A DNA stretch of 64,000 nucleotides, taken from Jackrogersella multiformis. Taxonomy: Eukaryota; Ascomycota; Sordariomycetes; Xylariales; Hypoxylaceae. The DNA is taken from NCBI GenBank assembly GCA_902806575.1, contig CADCXD010000007.1, positions 1,364,001-1,428,000 on the forward strand, given 5' to 3'. Below are positions 1 through 12,265 of the stretch, piece by piece. Below the pieces are notes generated by a model, which ran no database searches, was not told the origin of the DNA, and worked only from the letters and a program-made list of their open reading frames with translations. A program made the position numbers and the translations under genes. Within the stretch, counting starts at the first letter, position 1, and each line of letters opens with the position of its first letter.

Positions 1-3000
1 CCCGCACACCCAACGCGTTTGTTCGAAATAGCACATCGTTGACGTTTAGAAGAAGAAGAGTTATCGATCTGATGTAAGAAGCTTGGCCTGCCGGTCCACC
101 AATTAGCTTAGTCGAAGGGGGAATATAGGTCGTCAAGCAGTTATACCTCTACGTTTCTACCAAGGTATTGTTGTCGATATTCACAGTGGGCTTGGGTCTG
201 CTATTTCCCCCTATTTTTTTTTCTTTTGTGTAGATTGGAATTCTTGGTATCTTGGTTCGGGTTACTCCATCACTAGGCCGAGTGACATCAGTAGAGCGAA
301 CAGGAATACTTATACTTTTTGTCCACGCTTTGGGTTTCCCTCTGGCTATCCCAACCCGGCGTCCGTTCTCGACTTGCGTTTGGCCGCAACCTTCCACTAC
401 ATATTCGTCAACACTGTGCCCAGAGTTATCACAAACAACCGCCGAGGATTGGTCGTTGACAACTCAGCCTGTCTGCTAATTGGGGTTGCATGTCCATTTC
501 GCTACCAGTCCGTCCAACATGTTTCCTAGAATGCTGGATGGAATGCCACGTTGACCTAGTGCTTCAATTTCCACCGGCTCAACTTCCCCACTCTGGATAC
601 ATCCTACGAGTACCCTGACTGATGAGAAGTTTTACCAGCTACTTGATTCGAGAACGATAGACGGCCGCCCCTCTTTCCCTATGCTGTTCTCTATTGGGTC
701 GATTCCTATACCTCTACGAGCGGACTGCCGTCAACCCTACGTGAGCCATCAGCCTCGAATTTGACACCCTGTTACTACACCCCGTTGCACGCAGAGTTTG
801 ATCCTTTCCCGTCTGCAACCAGGATGTGGCCCATCCCCACTGCCTGCCTATGCAAGCCATCTGGCTAGCCGCGGGTAGGTCTCCCACACCCCCTGGCTCG
901 TGAGGCAACTTGCCCTTTAGGACGAGCATGTATTGTCAATCACTGGAACAGGGGATCATGTTTCGTCCCTTGCCACGTCTCGGATGATTACCTTAAACAG
1001 ATGCCCAATCACTCGCCGCAAAACCCCGAGACTATATCCTGCATCTATACCATCCAGCGTTGGCCTCTATGTTTTTTAGGCTTAGACAAGCCCCCATATT
1101 GCGTGGTTTATAGACTAGCATATTTGATTGCTTTCGCCACTCCCCTTTTTGTTGCCGCTCCTCGCCCGATTTTGTTTGGTTGGGCTTCCATCGACTATGT
1201 GATTTTTTTCGAGCTGTCCAGCTCATCATCAAGCCACATCGGGAAAGAAGATATCGTTCTGACGCACTCTGGGCAGCACTTGCAGCCAACACTCCATTAC
1301 GAGTTGTTCAAGCTTCCTTAGCATCCGACCTACCCGTCACAGCAGTTGCGGAATTTCCTAAGCCTTTCCCGGAAAAGACAACACATCGTCTGCACAGGGG
1401 TTTAGGTTACTATGACGACTTCGTTAATATTAGCACCCTTTTTTTTGGGTCGACGAACTAGGCTACCTCTCTGCGGCCGCCCAAGCCAAGGCCAGATATG
1501 TAGGCCCAGGAGAAATGTTTTCCACGATACCGCAACGCCATCTATTCACGTGAAACCACATCAAGTCACATATAGACAATTTACCAGTCCGGTTATACAC
1601 ACGCGAGTTAGGTAAACTCGAGATCTTCAACGGGGGGTTTACTTAGGCCAGCGACGTGGCAATCCTTTTTTGGCCGGGCCAGGCCCACCTGCACGATTTC
1701 GCCCCTGGCTTGTGCAAGATGCGTGCCTAGGAACTCTGGGGGGATCGAAAACAGCCTTAATGTTTCCTAACTTATCACCTCGAAAAGGAATGGCTACGAT
1801 CATGGCCGCATCTAGTCCTCGGTACCGGTTCATGCCCCTATCCAAGGATGGTTAAAGTACAAACCACTTCTATGGGGCTCACAGAACGTTTATAATTCTT
1901 AGTTGGTGAGTGTAACACGAATTCCTTATGACAGAAACCTCATCATAAGAGAACTTGGTCAGGTTCAAACTACGTGGTTTAGGCTTTTATGCTTCTTTTA
2001 AAAAAAAAGGGGGGGGGGGGCAACAGTGATAATATTTGTCATATTGTATTTAGGAATCCTACCCATACTGGAACTATAATAGATAACAGCTATAGTTGTA
2101 TCTTGAATCTCATTCTTATTTGGCTCTATAACCGATCTTACGTTTTTCTACACGAGAACGACCCGATAACTAGAGTGCTGCCATATTTAATTGATGACAT
2201 GACTCCACACGTGCATCCAGGATGTTTGCTTTGTCTTTGACTGATAAGGTCCAGCCACAGATTTAAGTCTATCATTAGGTAGGTATTCGTGAAAATTTTG
2301 TATCATAAGACATGAGTCGATATTTTAACAACAAGGTTGCTTGCTGCCCTTAGAAATGGATTAGCTCGCGTCATAGTAAAGTCGATACTTCACCGGCGGT
2401 AAGGGATTGCAAGAATAAGGATCATACCTCGGTAAAGTTTTGAGGTTATATGTATGTCTATTATCATCATTGTTTGCATCCATGATCATGCTACGTATAA
2501 GACGCGGGCCCCTGGATCAACAAGGCCAGCTCAAGCGGCCAAGTAGTGTTGTGAATAAATCCATTTACGGGAAATAATGGGCGCTTGGCCTAGTACTCTA
2601 CGGCCCGTTCCGTTTAAATTGATTTAGACAAAATGACTGATCTATCCATCTGATAAGCCTCGGTCTTGCTTGACATCTGCAGAGTCGAGGCAAGCCATAG
2701 CCCCTGGGAGAGGGGAGATTTGACGTTGAACTTGGTTTCAACCAGCCAATCATGGGCTCCCATCTATTTGACGCCATGGAAATATTCCACCAAGAACATG
2801 ATAACTCCGGCCACACTATGTCCAAATCATGTGCAAGAAATGATATGCGCATTCCCATAGTTCAAAGTAAGCAGATGGCCTCCTTACTCCTCTAGCCCAA
2901 TAACACTCCGCGGCCTCCGAGACTGTCTTACATCCATCGCTACCCACCTTTAATTATATAGGGGTGGGACACCCTTGGGGCGTGGGGAGTACATGGCCCC

Positions 3001-4240
3001 TCCCCCCCTGGACGCAGTAGTATGCATCTGAGTCGACCCGTAAGAGCGTTGGACTCTAGGGAGAGAAGATCAGCCATGTGTTCCTGTTTTGTTAACAGCC
3101 TCTCGAAGCCCTGCACTGCCAGCTCATTGGTTGGGGGCTAGAACCAAAGAAGTCGCCGCAGCGGGATATGTCTTAATCTTATCCGGAGGATGCTTACAGA
3201 ATAGTTCTTCAAGCCACTCCCTGTGGCCTGTACGAACCAGAAAGGGGAAGTGATGCCTGCTCGGGGTCTCGCACCTGATTCGCTGCTCAGGATTCCCCTT
3301 GGCTCTGTGTAACTTACAACAGCTCGTTGTTTATACAGGAGGGCCGGGATTCGTCGAGCCTTAAACGGGTTATATCAACTCCTGCGAGTGTAAGCCCTCT
3401 CTCGGCTCACCGTCTATTCGAGATCCCGAACGAGGCTTCATCGACCCTCTCTCAATGGCTAGTACTTTTCCCTCATTACCCACGGTTGGACAAGACTATG
3501 AGTTGTCCTTCTTAAAGTCATCGATTTCAAGGTCAAACAAGGGTAAGTGATTGGAACGGCTGCTTTGCCGACTCTGCCTGAGAATGGGTTCACAGATACT
3601 CCACAGCGGATGTGCTCGCATCGCATAGATGCAGGGTGATCTAGTTTTTCCCATCTGTGTGCATTGCAGGGTTACAACTGAGTATTCGAGTAAGTACTTC
3701 GCCGGCTGGGTGTATATGAATTCCATACCTAGAATACACCGAGTACGAATGTAGCCTCGCCTCGAGAGGAAGAGAGAGGAGGAGGGAAAGGAGGGAGACA
3801 AAGGTACAATGGGCACGCTGGCCACACCTCTAGCTAACTCTCGGAGCCCAATTGACCGGTCGTACAGAGGTGTCAATTCCTGTCATTGGGCATTGATACT
3901 AAACCGAAAACAGAGGCCGAGGGGTCGGAGTGATCGCGACCACGTTGACGGCCAGAAAAGCGACCACATTCGGCCCTCCAGGCCGCGCCGAGCTCCACCG
4001 TTCGTCGCCGGTGTTGGCTAAGGACTCGAACATTGGGGGCGAGATACACGTCATTCCATGTTTAGAATCCTTTTCTTACTTACAGCACCACGTTCTTTAT
4101 ATGTCAGGTACATGCAACACGTCGGACGGGATTCCGAGAATTGTGACAAGTAACAGAAACCTATTATTAATTTCCGGGCCGAGATGGAATATTTAATTGC
4201 GATGAAGCGAGACAATAGTTTTTTTTATTCTAGAAAAGCA
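1..4240. other. Gene-free left end
   Basis: I find no supportable gene here. Open frames are short (all under about 130 codons), overlap each other on both strands and match no family I recognise. No run of well-placed donor, branch and acceptor sites joins them. The base composition is mixed, with a purine-rich stretch near 3770-3800 and one A/G homopolymer near 2000. It could be long intergenic DNA or an old decayed element, but no terminal repeats were seen. Confidence 0.5.
2000..2020 (+). repeat. Homopolymer pair A9-G12
   Basis: Nine A residues (2000-2008) run directly into twelve G residues (2009-2020). Such a tract is unstable in replication and sequencing, so its exact length may be unreliable. 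No gene overlaps it. Confidence 0.9.
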
Positions 4241-7036
4241 GTGGTCGTATAGAATTTGGTAGTGAATGGTTACATTACTACCTACCTGGTAGGTATGTAA
4301 TATGTAGGTAGGTTAAAGAGGACTGTCTATCGGGCTCGACTTAATATACCTAAACTTATACCTAAGACTGGACCAATCAGATTGATTGAAGATTCTACCT
4401 TAGTCTAAACTAACCAGGTTGTCTGTACGGGATGGGATAATAATACTTCAATTAAGACTCTATTAGCACAACTCGGTCCACCTTTTTACACTTTTCGGGT
4501 TGCCGCTATTGCTACTACTTAGGTTCGTTCATACCCAGACATAAAAGGTTACCTAGGTACCTCATACTACATACCCTAGGGACCTAGCTAACCTTAGATT
4601 GAACAACACACGAACGACAACATTACTACTGTACGAAGGCACGATGATAGTCCTCTACCCTGGCCCCTTTCCCATCCTGGAAGTGTATCGTGTCGAGGCT
4701 AACCTTAGAGGTTTAGCGATTATACTTAGGTACTACCTAGCGTATGTATGCACATGTACTATGTATCCTACTTAAACGGTACAAAGTACATGTGGGGTAT
4801 GCCCTGTAATAGCTCCGGCGAGAATCAATACGAACACCCCCTTGACCAGCCCTTAACCACCCACCCCCTTACTATATAGGTCCTCTCCTTGCTATAGTAC
4901 CTAGGTAGTTGACGTATGCGTATGCATATACTATACGCGTTATCCATACATGACATCCCGCGCGTTTTAAAGGTTCTGGAGAACCTCCTCCGTAGATCTC
5001 CCGCCTATTGCTTACCTACCGCCTACCTCGGTACCTATATTAAAACCGGTCGTTAAAATATTACCTAGCGAGACAGACGCCCAGACAGCGTTCCTACTTA
5101 ATACAGAGCATCCATTATATTTACGTTTTGTTGCTACATTAATAAATCCAAATCTTGGATCATCTGGTCCCGCTTCCGTGCTGTATTTCGTACAGTATGC
5201 GATCTTGATCTGGCATTGCAATGAGGAGGCCGGTAAGTGATAGGTACCTGAACCTACCTATAAGGCGTGATGCTCCTGTCCCACTTGAAGTGGTACCTAA
5301 GCACGGTAGGCTCAGATAGAGGAGGTGGTTTAGAAATGGTAATACCTAATAGGTATATGGAATATTTATACCCTATTACCTAAGGCTGCCACTAGGTGCC
5401 ACATGCACGCATCGACCTTCGCGGCTTTTCCTTCGGGCTAATACAGTCCTCGAACCACTAATACCGGACGTTTTTGTCAGAGATTTATTGGGATATTGTA
5501 TACAGCTTTCAAATAGGGCAGGGAAATTGTTCGGGACCTCGCAGGGAACAATAATAATGGCAACAACAATAATAACTTTAATATCATATGTTGGTCCATG
5601 TCTGCCCAGGTGGTTTTATATTAACTCTGAATGTTGGTGACGGGCTGACTAGAGGTTGGAACCTGGAAGGGTTGGAAGGGCCAGGACCATAGTGCTTTTA
5701 AGGTCCCTGGTGATCAAGTCCGGATTTGGCAACCCGGACACTTTGACTGACTGCCTTACCCCGTAGTCCGTGCGTTTAGCTCGTTACCTGGGTACCTCAC
5801 TAGTTTGTTTGGATTAGCTAAACATGGGGATTCGATGTACCTCGCAGCGACGTTCGAACGATGTAAGTACATGTAATGTACCTACATATACATACATACC
5901 TAGGTAGGTACCTAGTTACGCAATCGTCAGTGAGGAACCTTGGAAGGTACTAGGTAATTGTTATAGATTCTACCTATGTACCTAGGTACGTACCGGTTGT
6001 ATACTTTAGGTAGGTACTCAATTTAGTGGCTCTGACGAAACATGATTCGCAACCACTAACCTTGGAAGTTCTAACCACCCATGGCATGGACCCTTAACTA
6101 TTATTCATCCTTAAACCATCTTCAACTATCCTCTCGAACACATCATCTTAGATATAATCGACAACTCGTCAACTCGTTCGAATTTTATAACGTCACGCGG
6201 CATCTAATTACCTATGCGTGCACTATTACCTTATCTAATGCGCGTTAGGGACGCCTTTATGATTACTCACTTCGATCATCCTTAAAGTGGTTGCCTTGCA
6301 CGACCAGCACCTCGACCGCCTAAACGGCCATACAACAGATACCTAACCCTTGGAAACTGTACAAGCTTTCTGTATCATGTATTATTAACTAACTGCATCG
6401 TCTTATTAACACGCACACGACAGCTATTTACAGTGCGCCAATCCATCCCTTCTTTTGCGCGTTACCATCCCATCCCTCTTCTTCAGGAATCCCGTACATA
6501 AGCGTGACTAGCTGGGAATAGCTTCCTAGCTCTGCCGCTCGCCTCATTCTACATAGCATTAACAACCTTAATAACATTAACATAATAACATTAACAACTG
6601 TTGATATAGACATACTAAGACATCCTTCAGGCATACAATACATCAAGACATGCATTCTTCTGGTGCAAGCAACTAACTCGCGCGCATCGCAAACCACACT
6701 ACTTCTCATCCTGGCGATTTGCCCTTTGCCGGCCACTCGGGGAACGCGGAACTTCTCGAGGTGGCATAAGGCACAACGATTAACATTCACCATCACATCA
6801 CACCTTATTGCTATCTTGCGGCATATATTCACGCAAAGTCTCACCGAGGACGTACTTCGTACAGTATTGCATTTCTAGTATTGCACTTCTAATATTACAC
6901 TTCTCACCGTACTCATCGTACTCTCCGCTGTACTAGGGCTACGCCTGGCGGAATAGGGTTATCCCTACTGCCACTTCATCACCATTGCTGCTTGGTTAGT
7001 AGCCCCGCGCATCTCGGCGTGGGCTAGGCTGCGAAC
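4241..7036. other. Gene-free, rich in CCTAGG/GGTACC words
   Basis: No coding region can be supported. The stretch is notable for repeated ACCTAGGT, GGTACC and TAGGTAGG words, for example around 4280-4320, 4550-4580, 5877-5920 and 5975-6010. AT-rich simple runs lie near 6550-6600 (AACATTAAC-like) and 6860-6900 (ATTGCATTTCTA-like, imperfectly repeated). The last few hundred bases presumably include the promoter of the F-box gene starting at 7037; no clear TATA box was seen. Confidence 0.5.
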
Positions 7037-8395
7037 ATGTCGGCGCATTTAGCCCTGGAAGGGACCAACTCTCAACAGCACCTCGTCACAGAGGCCAGCG
7101 AACTGACCTTGGTCACGTCGCGTAACGCGCTGGTGCCGCACACGTCGTCTTCTCTACCTGCCTCGTCGTCCGTTGCCGAGCGTGGCGATGCTACCCCGCG
7201 GGGGCCGGCCTCGAGAACGGCCACCACTGTTGATGCCCAACCAACTGCCCTGGTTACGGACTCTTTGGACCCCGGGCACCTGGAAATTCACACTAGGGTC
7301 ATCGATGACGGGATGCGGCCAGCCGCGGGTAAATCCGTAGAATTTTCATGCCCGTCACCAGGTACGACAGCCTCGCCGGGGTTGCCTCAATCCGTGCCTG
7401 ATGCGTCACCTACTCCTCAAGGTCCGGATGGGGAAAGGATGGCGGGTATCATGATGACGGGCCCGTCATCCTTGTTACGCTGGGGGTGGGACTCACTGAG
7501 TCTGGACGGTCTGCCAAATGAGGTCTTGGTGCATATACTCACCTTCCTAGATGTGAGCGATCTGCTAGCCACTTCAAGGGTATGTTGTCCTCCAGCTTAT
7601 ACCATATTCATGATGGCAGCACTGAGCTCGGCTTGTTTTTGCCGGCACTTCGTGGCTGAGGTTTTATTCGGGTTACACAAGCAGTCCTATGGTTTCACTC
7701 TCGCATGTAACCTGACTGTTGAGCCATTATTCTCATACTCGTATTCATCTCATAAGAGCGCGTTCGTTGAAACGTAACCGTGATGATATCGGTCCAATAC
7801 GCCCCTTTATCAGTCCTGTGTTCCCCGCAACATGAATCTCCTCGGAGTATACAACGTCTCCTTGGTCATACTATACTAACCATGGCGATAGATCAACCAC
7901 CATTTTAGGAATCTGTGCCTGCACCCTATCTTGCACACCCTGCGCCTCCGGCGCGCTCGCATGTCTCTACCACCCCTCCTGACTTCCCCCTCGCGGCCCA
8001 CACTCACAGAGCTGATTGCGCGTCATATCTTCCTGACGCACACCACGCAGATCTCGCGGCGGCTCGCACGAAACCTGGTCGCGATCCGGCTATCTCGGCG
8101 CCTGCCGCTGCGGCCGTCCGCCGAATCACTCGTCCAGCGCGGCGTTCTTCCACCCGAGGTTGTCGAAGGGAGCGTGGCTCCTGGTCTCGTCGCTAAGAAG
8201 CGCGCTGTCGAGAAGGAGAGGCTCAAGGACGGCCTCCGGCGTTGGGTTGGCGCGGTATGGCGCGGCGAGGTCAGGGAAAGAAGCGAGGGTATTAAGAAGT
8301 GGGAAGAGCGTGCCGGCGTTGGGAGAGTGTGGCGGCTGAGGAGGTTTTGGGAGCATGTGGGGAGGGACAGCGATGACGTACCGGACGAGGGGTGA
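7037..8395 (+). CDS. F-box protein with RPEL-like motif
   Basis: Likely a substrate-recognition subunit of an SCF-type ubiquitin ligase; the substrate is unknown. There are two exons, 7037-7579 and 7892-8395, with a phase-0 intron (GTATGT donor at 7580, branch CTATACTAAC at 7871-7880, acceptor AG at 7890-7891). The joined protein is about 348 residues. Residues 1-150 are Ser/Thr/Pro-rich and probably disordered. The F-box follows, starting LPNEVLVHILTFLDVSDLLA and running across the junction into INHHFRNLCLHPILHTLRL. Downstream, LRPSAESLVQRGVLPPE resembles an RPEL motif, followed by a basic helical tail rich in Arg, Lys, Glu and Trp. Splicing at 7580/7891 restores the conserved F-box continuation, which is the main support. 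The 312-nt intron is long for this locus and could hide a further small exon. The intron-less frame from 7961 alone would lack the F-box. Confidence 0.8.
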
Positions 8396-9083
8396 AGGTC
8401 CCGATTCGCTCCAAGAGGACGGATATCCTCCGTTCATCACCACTTATTGCAGTGGCTAGATGTTCACTTCTGCCTTGCAGAACATTTCAAGTTTGGATGT
8501 GTGGATGTTATATGATTAACGAAGACTCACAAGAATTTACCAACGGGAACGAACGTAATCGCATGGGAAGGCTAAAGGTTTACTAGTAACGAAGGGGTAT
8601 AATGTTTTTGGAGGCAGCTGATTTCAAACGATCTAACCTGATAATGACCAGGCGTTCGGGGATGTCTTCTCGATTTTCAGTTTCTCGCTCTGTCCTGAGG
8701 GGTGTCTTCTCCCCTATGGTACAATATGTATAGCAATCATCGATACAAGAAGCAACTGAGTATGCCACAGTTTCAAATGCGTGATTTATGTGCTCGGGCC
8801 CCTCACCCCCCTTCTTTCAGCCAACTTTGCCTTCACCCCTCTGACCCCTCTATATATTTTGTATTACGTAGTAAGATTTGGAATCAGTAGAACGCCGTCG
8901 TGGTCCTATGCAAAATAATCCCCTCTTTGTTTTGTTTTGCTCGTCTATCGTCCGGGTCCGCGTTCCATGCATGCTATGTCACCACCGCCAATAACTTCCC
9001 CCCGCTGTAATAAATAGGTGGATCCTTCTTTCCGGATCCTTAGCTCTCACTCGCTTCCCTCCTTCCCTCCCCCCCTTTTTTTT
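8396..9083. other. Intergenic, convergent 3' ends
   Basis: This lies between the F-box gene (+) and the zinc-finger gene (-), which converge, so it should hold both 3' untranslated regions and terminators. A C/T-rich stretch (9050-9085) borders the zinc-finger stop codon. Nothing else was recognised. Confidence 0.5.
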
Positions 9084-10178
9084 TCATCGGAATCGGAAGG
9101 CATCCCAATCATCATCGACCTCGTCGTCGTCGTCTTCGTCGTCGTCGTCCACACCACGACGCTCGGCCGCGCGCGGAGGGGCAGGGCTCTTAGCCATGCT
9201 CACGTCGGCGGGAGGGGGGGCGCCGCGGCGCAGCTCCTCGCGGCGCTCCTTGAGGCGGCGCACGCGCGTCTCCAGCTCCTCCATCTCCTCGAACTCGGCC
9301 AGCAGCGCGCGCGTGGCGTCCTCGCGCTCGTCGGCGATCTGCGCGTCCAGGTGCGCCTTCTGCCGCTCGCGCGACTCCGACTGCGATTGCGCGGCTAGCT
9401 GCGCCGCGGTCAGGGCCGGCGCCGAGATGGTCGCGTTCGCGTCTGGTGGGTTGGTGGTGGTGGTGATGGCGATCTCGGCTTCGAAGGCGGCCCATTCCGC
9501 TTCGTCTATGGCGGGCTGGGCGGCGGATGTGGAGGTGGAGGTGGTGGAGGTGGTGGTGGTGGTGATGGTGGTGGTAGGGGGGCCGGATGGTACGGAGAGG
9601 GACTGCGTCGAGATGGGGAGCGTGGCGGACGTGGGCGTGGATATGGACATGGGCGTGGCCTCGGAGCCGATGAGCGGTGAGCGGCCGACGGGGGCGCCCT
9701 TCGGCGTCGACGTGGCCGAGTTCGAGCCCGCGGCTGGGGTGGCGGGCCGCGACGGTATCGCGATCTCGACGCCGTGCACGGGCGTGTTCGACGCCCTCCT
9801 GATCAGCGCCGGCGGCGTCTGCCGCTTCTCACCGCCCGAGGCCGAGGCTATGTCGGGCTTGCTCCGCTTCTTGCGAACGGCGTCCTCGGCCTCCGCGTCG
9901 TCGTCCGCAGACGACATGCTCTCGTCCACGTCGTCGTGCCGCCGCTTGCCGCCATTTCGATCCGCCGGCTGCGGCTGCGCGGCCACACTGCTCTGCACCG
10001 CCTGCACCCTGTTCCTGTGCTCGGGGCCCTGCACGTGGCCGTCCCACAGGGCTTCCGTCTTCACGGGCTCGTGGCACAGCTTGCAGAGCAGCTTGCCGGC
10101 GTCGGAGTACGCGGCGTAGGGGTGCTTGACGCGGTTCTCGGCGCGGTGGGCGCGGAGCAGCGCGCGGGCATCGGCCAT
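9084..10178 (-). CDS. ZNF830/CCDC16-like C2H2 zinc-finger protein
   Basis: Intronless 364-residue frame, with ATG at 10178 matching the conserved family start. Near the N-terminus is one zinc finger of the U1-type spacing (Cys32-x2-Cys35-x12-His48-x5-His54), as in the ZNF830/CCDC16 family, whose members associate with the spliceosome and genome maintenance in animals. The middle (about 60-230) is low-complexity Ser/Thr/Pro/Ala with a Thr/Ser run. Residues about 250-320 form a charged coiled coil (Glu/Arg/Leu-rich), and the C-terminus is an Asp/Glu-rich block ending in the short aromatic-basic motif DWDAFRFR, typical of the family. Predicted to be nuclear. It is divergent from MED7 across a 736-bp shared region. 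Antisense frames of up to 307 codons over this GC-rich gene are shadows. Confidence 0.8.
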   Translation of the reverse strand: MADARALLRAHRAENRVKHPYAAYSDAGKLLCKLCHEPVKTEALWDGHVQGPEHRNRVQAVQSSVAAQPQPADRNGGKRRHDDVDESMSSADDDAEAEDAVRKKRSKPDIASASGGEKRQTPPALIRRASNTPVHGVEIAIPSRPATPAAGSNSATSTPKGAPVGRSPLIGSEATPMSISTPTSATLPISTQSLSVPSGPPTTTITTTTTSTTSTSTSAAQPAIDEAEWAAFEAEIAITTTTNPPDANATISAPALTAAQLAAQSQSESRERQKAHLDAQIADEREDATRALLAEFEEMEELETRVRRLKERREELRRGAPPPADVSMAKSPAPPRAAERRGVDDDDEDDDDEVDDDWDAFRFR

Positions 10179-10914
10179 GGCGTTGGCGTTGGCGGTTGTT
10201 GCTGCTGCTGCTGGGACGGGTACCTGCTTCGCTCGCGTGGAAGTCGGCGGTGGGAGTGATGGGGGGTCGGGGAGTTCGTCTGTCGGATGTGTGAATGCCT
10301 ATGTAGATGTAGGTAGTGTGAATAAGTCAAGTCATCAGTCGTTGTTATTGTCTGGTTAAAGTTAGGGGCCACATTTAGTAGCGGTAGCGGTAGCGGTTGC
10401 TCTAGCTTAGGTATGAATTGAATTGTTCGTGGTGACGATTTAAAATTTTGGGGTTTGGCGTGACGGTTGGGTTACCTAGCACATTACATTGGACCTTCCA
10501 ATAGCCGGCTGTTAAGCTTATTAGCGAGGCGGGCTGACCTCACTGGGATGCGGGTCAGCCTGTCGGAGTCCAGCCACACAGCTTAGCTTTGTGCAGGGTG
10601 CCCCCGCACCCGATGGCTTCCCCAATTGGAGCTGCTATTGCGGAGTAAGGTGCTGCTGTACCGTACCTAGTGTAGGCATGTACTATGTACAAGTACACGG
10701 TACCTGTGTCGATGTACATATTTTCCCTTATCGATAATTGAGACAACCTAATGGCTTCCTACCTTCAAATTCAGAGCTTAGAGATAATTGTAGAAAGAAT
10801 AACCATAACAAAATAATATACATCAACTTCTTGTTTTATTCACGTCCAAAGCTTTTCTCACTTTTGTCAAAATTCATTCAAGCAAATCTATATATTGCTA
10901 CAACAAAGTGCGCC
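10179..10914. promoter_or_regulatory. Shared divergent upstream region
   Basis: This region separates the start of the ZNF830-like gene (-) from MED7 (+) and must hold both promoters. A TAGCGG hexamer is repeated three times at 10379-10396. CA/GT-rich and TGTACA-like palindromic words occur around 10670-10720. No definite TATA box was seen. The upstream frame that reaches MED7 from 10738 begins at a TTG and is not taken as coding. Confidence 0.5.
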
Positions 10915-11708
10915 ATGATGATAGAAGAGGAACAACCCCAGCAAGTATCTTCCACCTGGCCGCCTCCGCCTCCCTTCTGGCGCGACTTCACACCCGAAAA
11001 CCTCGCGCGCATCAGCGAACTACGAAAGCAGCACACAGAGACGGATGGAGTTGGGGATTCTTCGAAGTTTCGCCTCCAAGACATTCCCAACGAGTTGCGC
11101 AATCTACAGCCGCCGTTGGAACCGGCGGACGGCGTATGGAGGGTCTTTGGCGACACGTACAGGTTGAACGACGAACTCCCACGACTCGAGGAGTCGAACA
11201 TCAGACGCCTATTCCCGAATCCGGAGGAGAGAGATCGTGACGGGAAGCACTTCGACCGCGCTCTCATTCTCAAGAGATTGGCCAAGTCGCTGCTGTTAAA
11301 CTTCTTAGAGCTCGTGGGATTGCTGTCCATGAATCCCGAGGCTGTACGTTGTTATACCCGTTGTGTATGAAACTATGCCCTGAGCATTGGCTGATGTGGA
11401 TGATATAGGGCGAGGAGAAGACGAATGATATCCGCGACTTATTTATCAACTTCCACCATCTCATCAACGAATACCGACCCCACCAAGCCCGCGAGTCGCT
11501 CATCTCGATGATGCAGGCGCAGCTAGACCGCACGCGAGCCGAGACAAACGCGATAAGAGACGCAAAAGACAAGGCCGAGCGGATCATGGAGGGGCTAGGC
11601 AGTCTAAAGGTCGAGGACGAGCTCGTCAGCAACTTGACGACTCCGCCAAAGAAGGAATCGTGGGGCTACGAGAACGAGACTTGGGCATCGGCCGTTGGTG
11701 ATCTCTAG
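10915..11708 (+). CDS. MED7: Mediator complex subunit 7
   Basis: MED7 is a subunit of the Mediator middle module, where it pairs with MED21 and bridges transcription factors to RNA polymerase II in the nucleus. Exon 1 is 10915-11343 and exon 2 is 11409-11708; the intron has donor GTACGT, a CTGAT-like branch and acceptor ATAG. Joined length is about 242 residues, normal for fungal MED7. Family hallmarks are visible: the N-terminal PPPPFWRDFTPENLARI segment, LRNLQPPLEP, a GDTYRLNDELPRLEE stretch, and the helical block around LILKRLAKSLLLNFLELVGL. After the junction, IRDLFINFHHLINEYRPHQA leads into a long coiled coil (MMQAQLDRTRAETNAI). Two ATGs sit side by side (10915 and 10918); the first is used here. 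Confidence 0.93.
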
Positions 11709-12094
11709 GGGATAACACCATACGCACTAGGTCATGGCAATGCTTCTTACAGGTTATACACACGCACGCCTTGCCATCAGAGACTTTTGCATGGAACGGC
11801 GTAATTCACGGGATAATGGGGAACGAAATCAGGTGTAACGATAATGATACCCCTAGACTTTGATGGACGGCGAGGAATAGATACATGGAGCTTATTATTC
11901 CTACACCCCTTCAAAATGTTTTTCCTTTCTTTTCTTTTCTTTTCCTTTCTAATAGTCTCTCTCCCAGTCCCCAAGTTAGGTACTCTTGAGACTACATTTT
12001 CAACCGAAAATAAATCACCGCTTGCAAATACCGACTCCATTCCGTAACTCGTTTACTCGTGTGCCGTGACCGCCAAATCCCGGGAACCCTTCTT
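11709..12094. other. Short convergent intergenic stretch
   Basis: 3' regions of MED7 (+) and the small Cys-rich gene (-). A pyrimidine-rich run (TTTTCCTTTC repeats) lies around 11915-11955. No gene recognised. Confidence 0.5.
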
Positions 12095-12265
12095 TCACAT
12101 GACGGTGCACGGGATGCAGCAGCAGTCGAAGTCGCCGCAGTCGATGCACTTAGTCTTGCCCCCGGCGGCTTCGGCGGGCTTGATGATCTTCTCGAAGGTC
12201 GAGGACGCGGCGCTTCCGGGGCCGTTCCGGTCGACGGGGTGGGTGTGTGATGAGCCACAAGCCAT
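12095..12265 (-). CDS. Small Cys-rich protein with CaaX-like end
   Basis: A 56-codon frame, too short for usual ORF cut-offs, from ATG at 12265 to TGA at 12095. Nearly every codon ends in C or G, as in the GC-rich real genes here, which argues for coding. The product has no signal peptide. It starts MACGSSHTHPVDRNG, has a short helical middle (STFEKIIKPAE), and ends in a Cys cluster: TKCIDCGDFDCCCIPCTVM. Seven of 56 residues are Cys. The last four (CTVM) fit a farnesylation CaaX box, and the adjacent cysteines could be palmitoylated; alternatively the CxxC...CCCxxC cluster could bind metal, metallothionein-like. I do not recognise a named family. Overlapping frames on both strands lack the Cys pattern and are judged shadows. 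Confidence 0.65.
   Translation of the reverse strand: MACGSSHTHPVDRNGPGSAASSTFEKIIKPAEAAGGKTKCIDCGDFDCCCIPCTVM

Noticed and set aside
9196..10119. 307-codon plus-strand frame
   Set aside because: Antisense to the ZNF830-like gene; arises from its GC-rich codons and matches no family.
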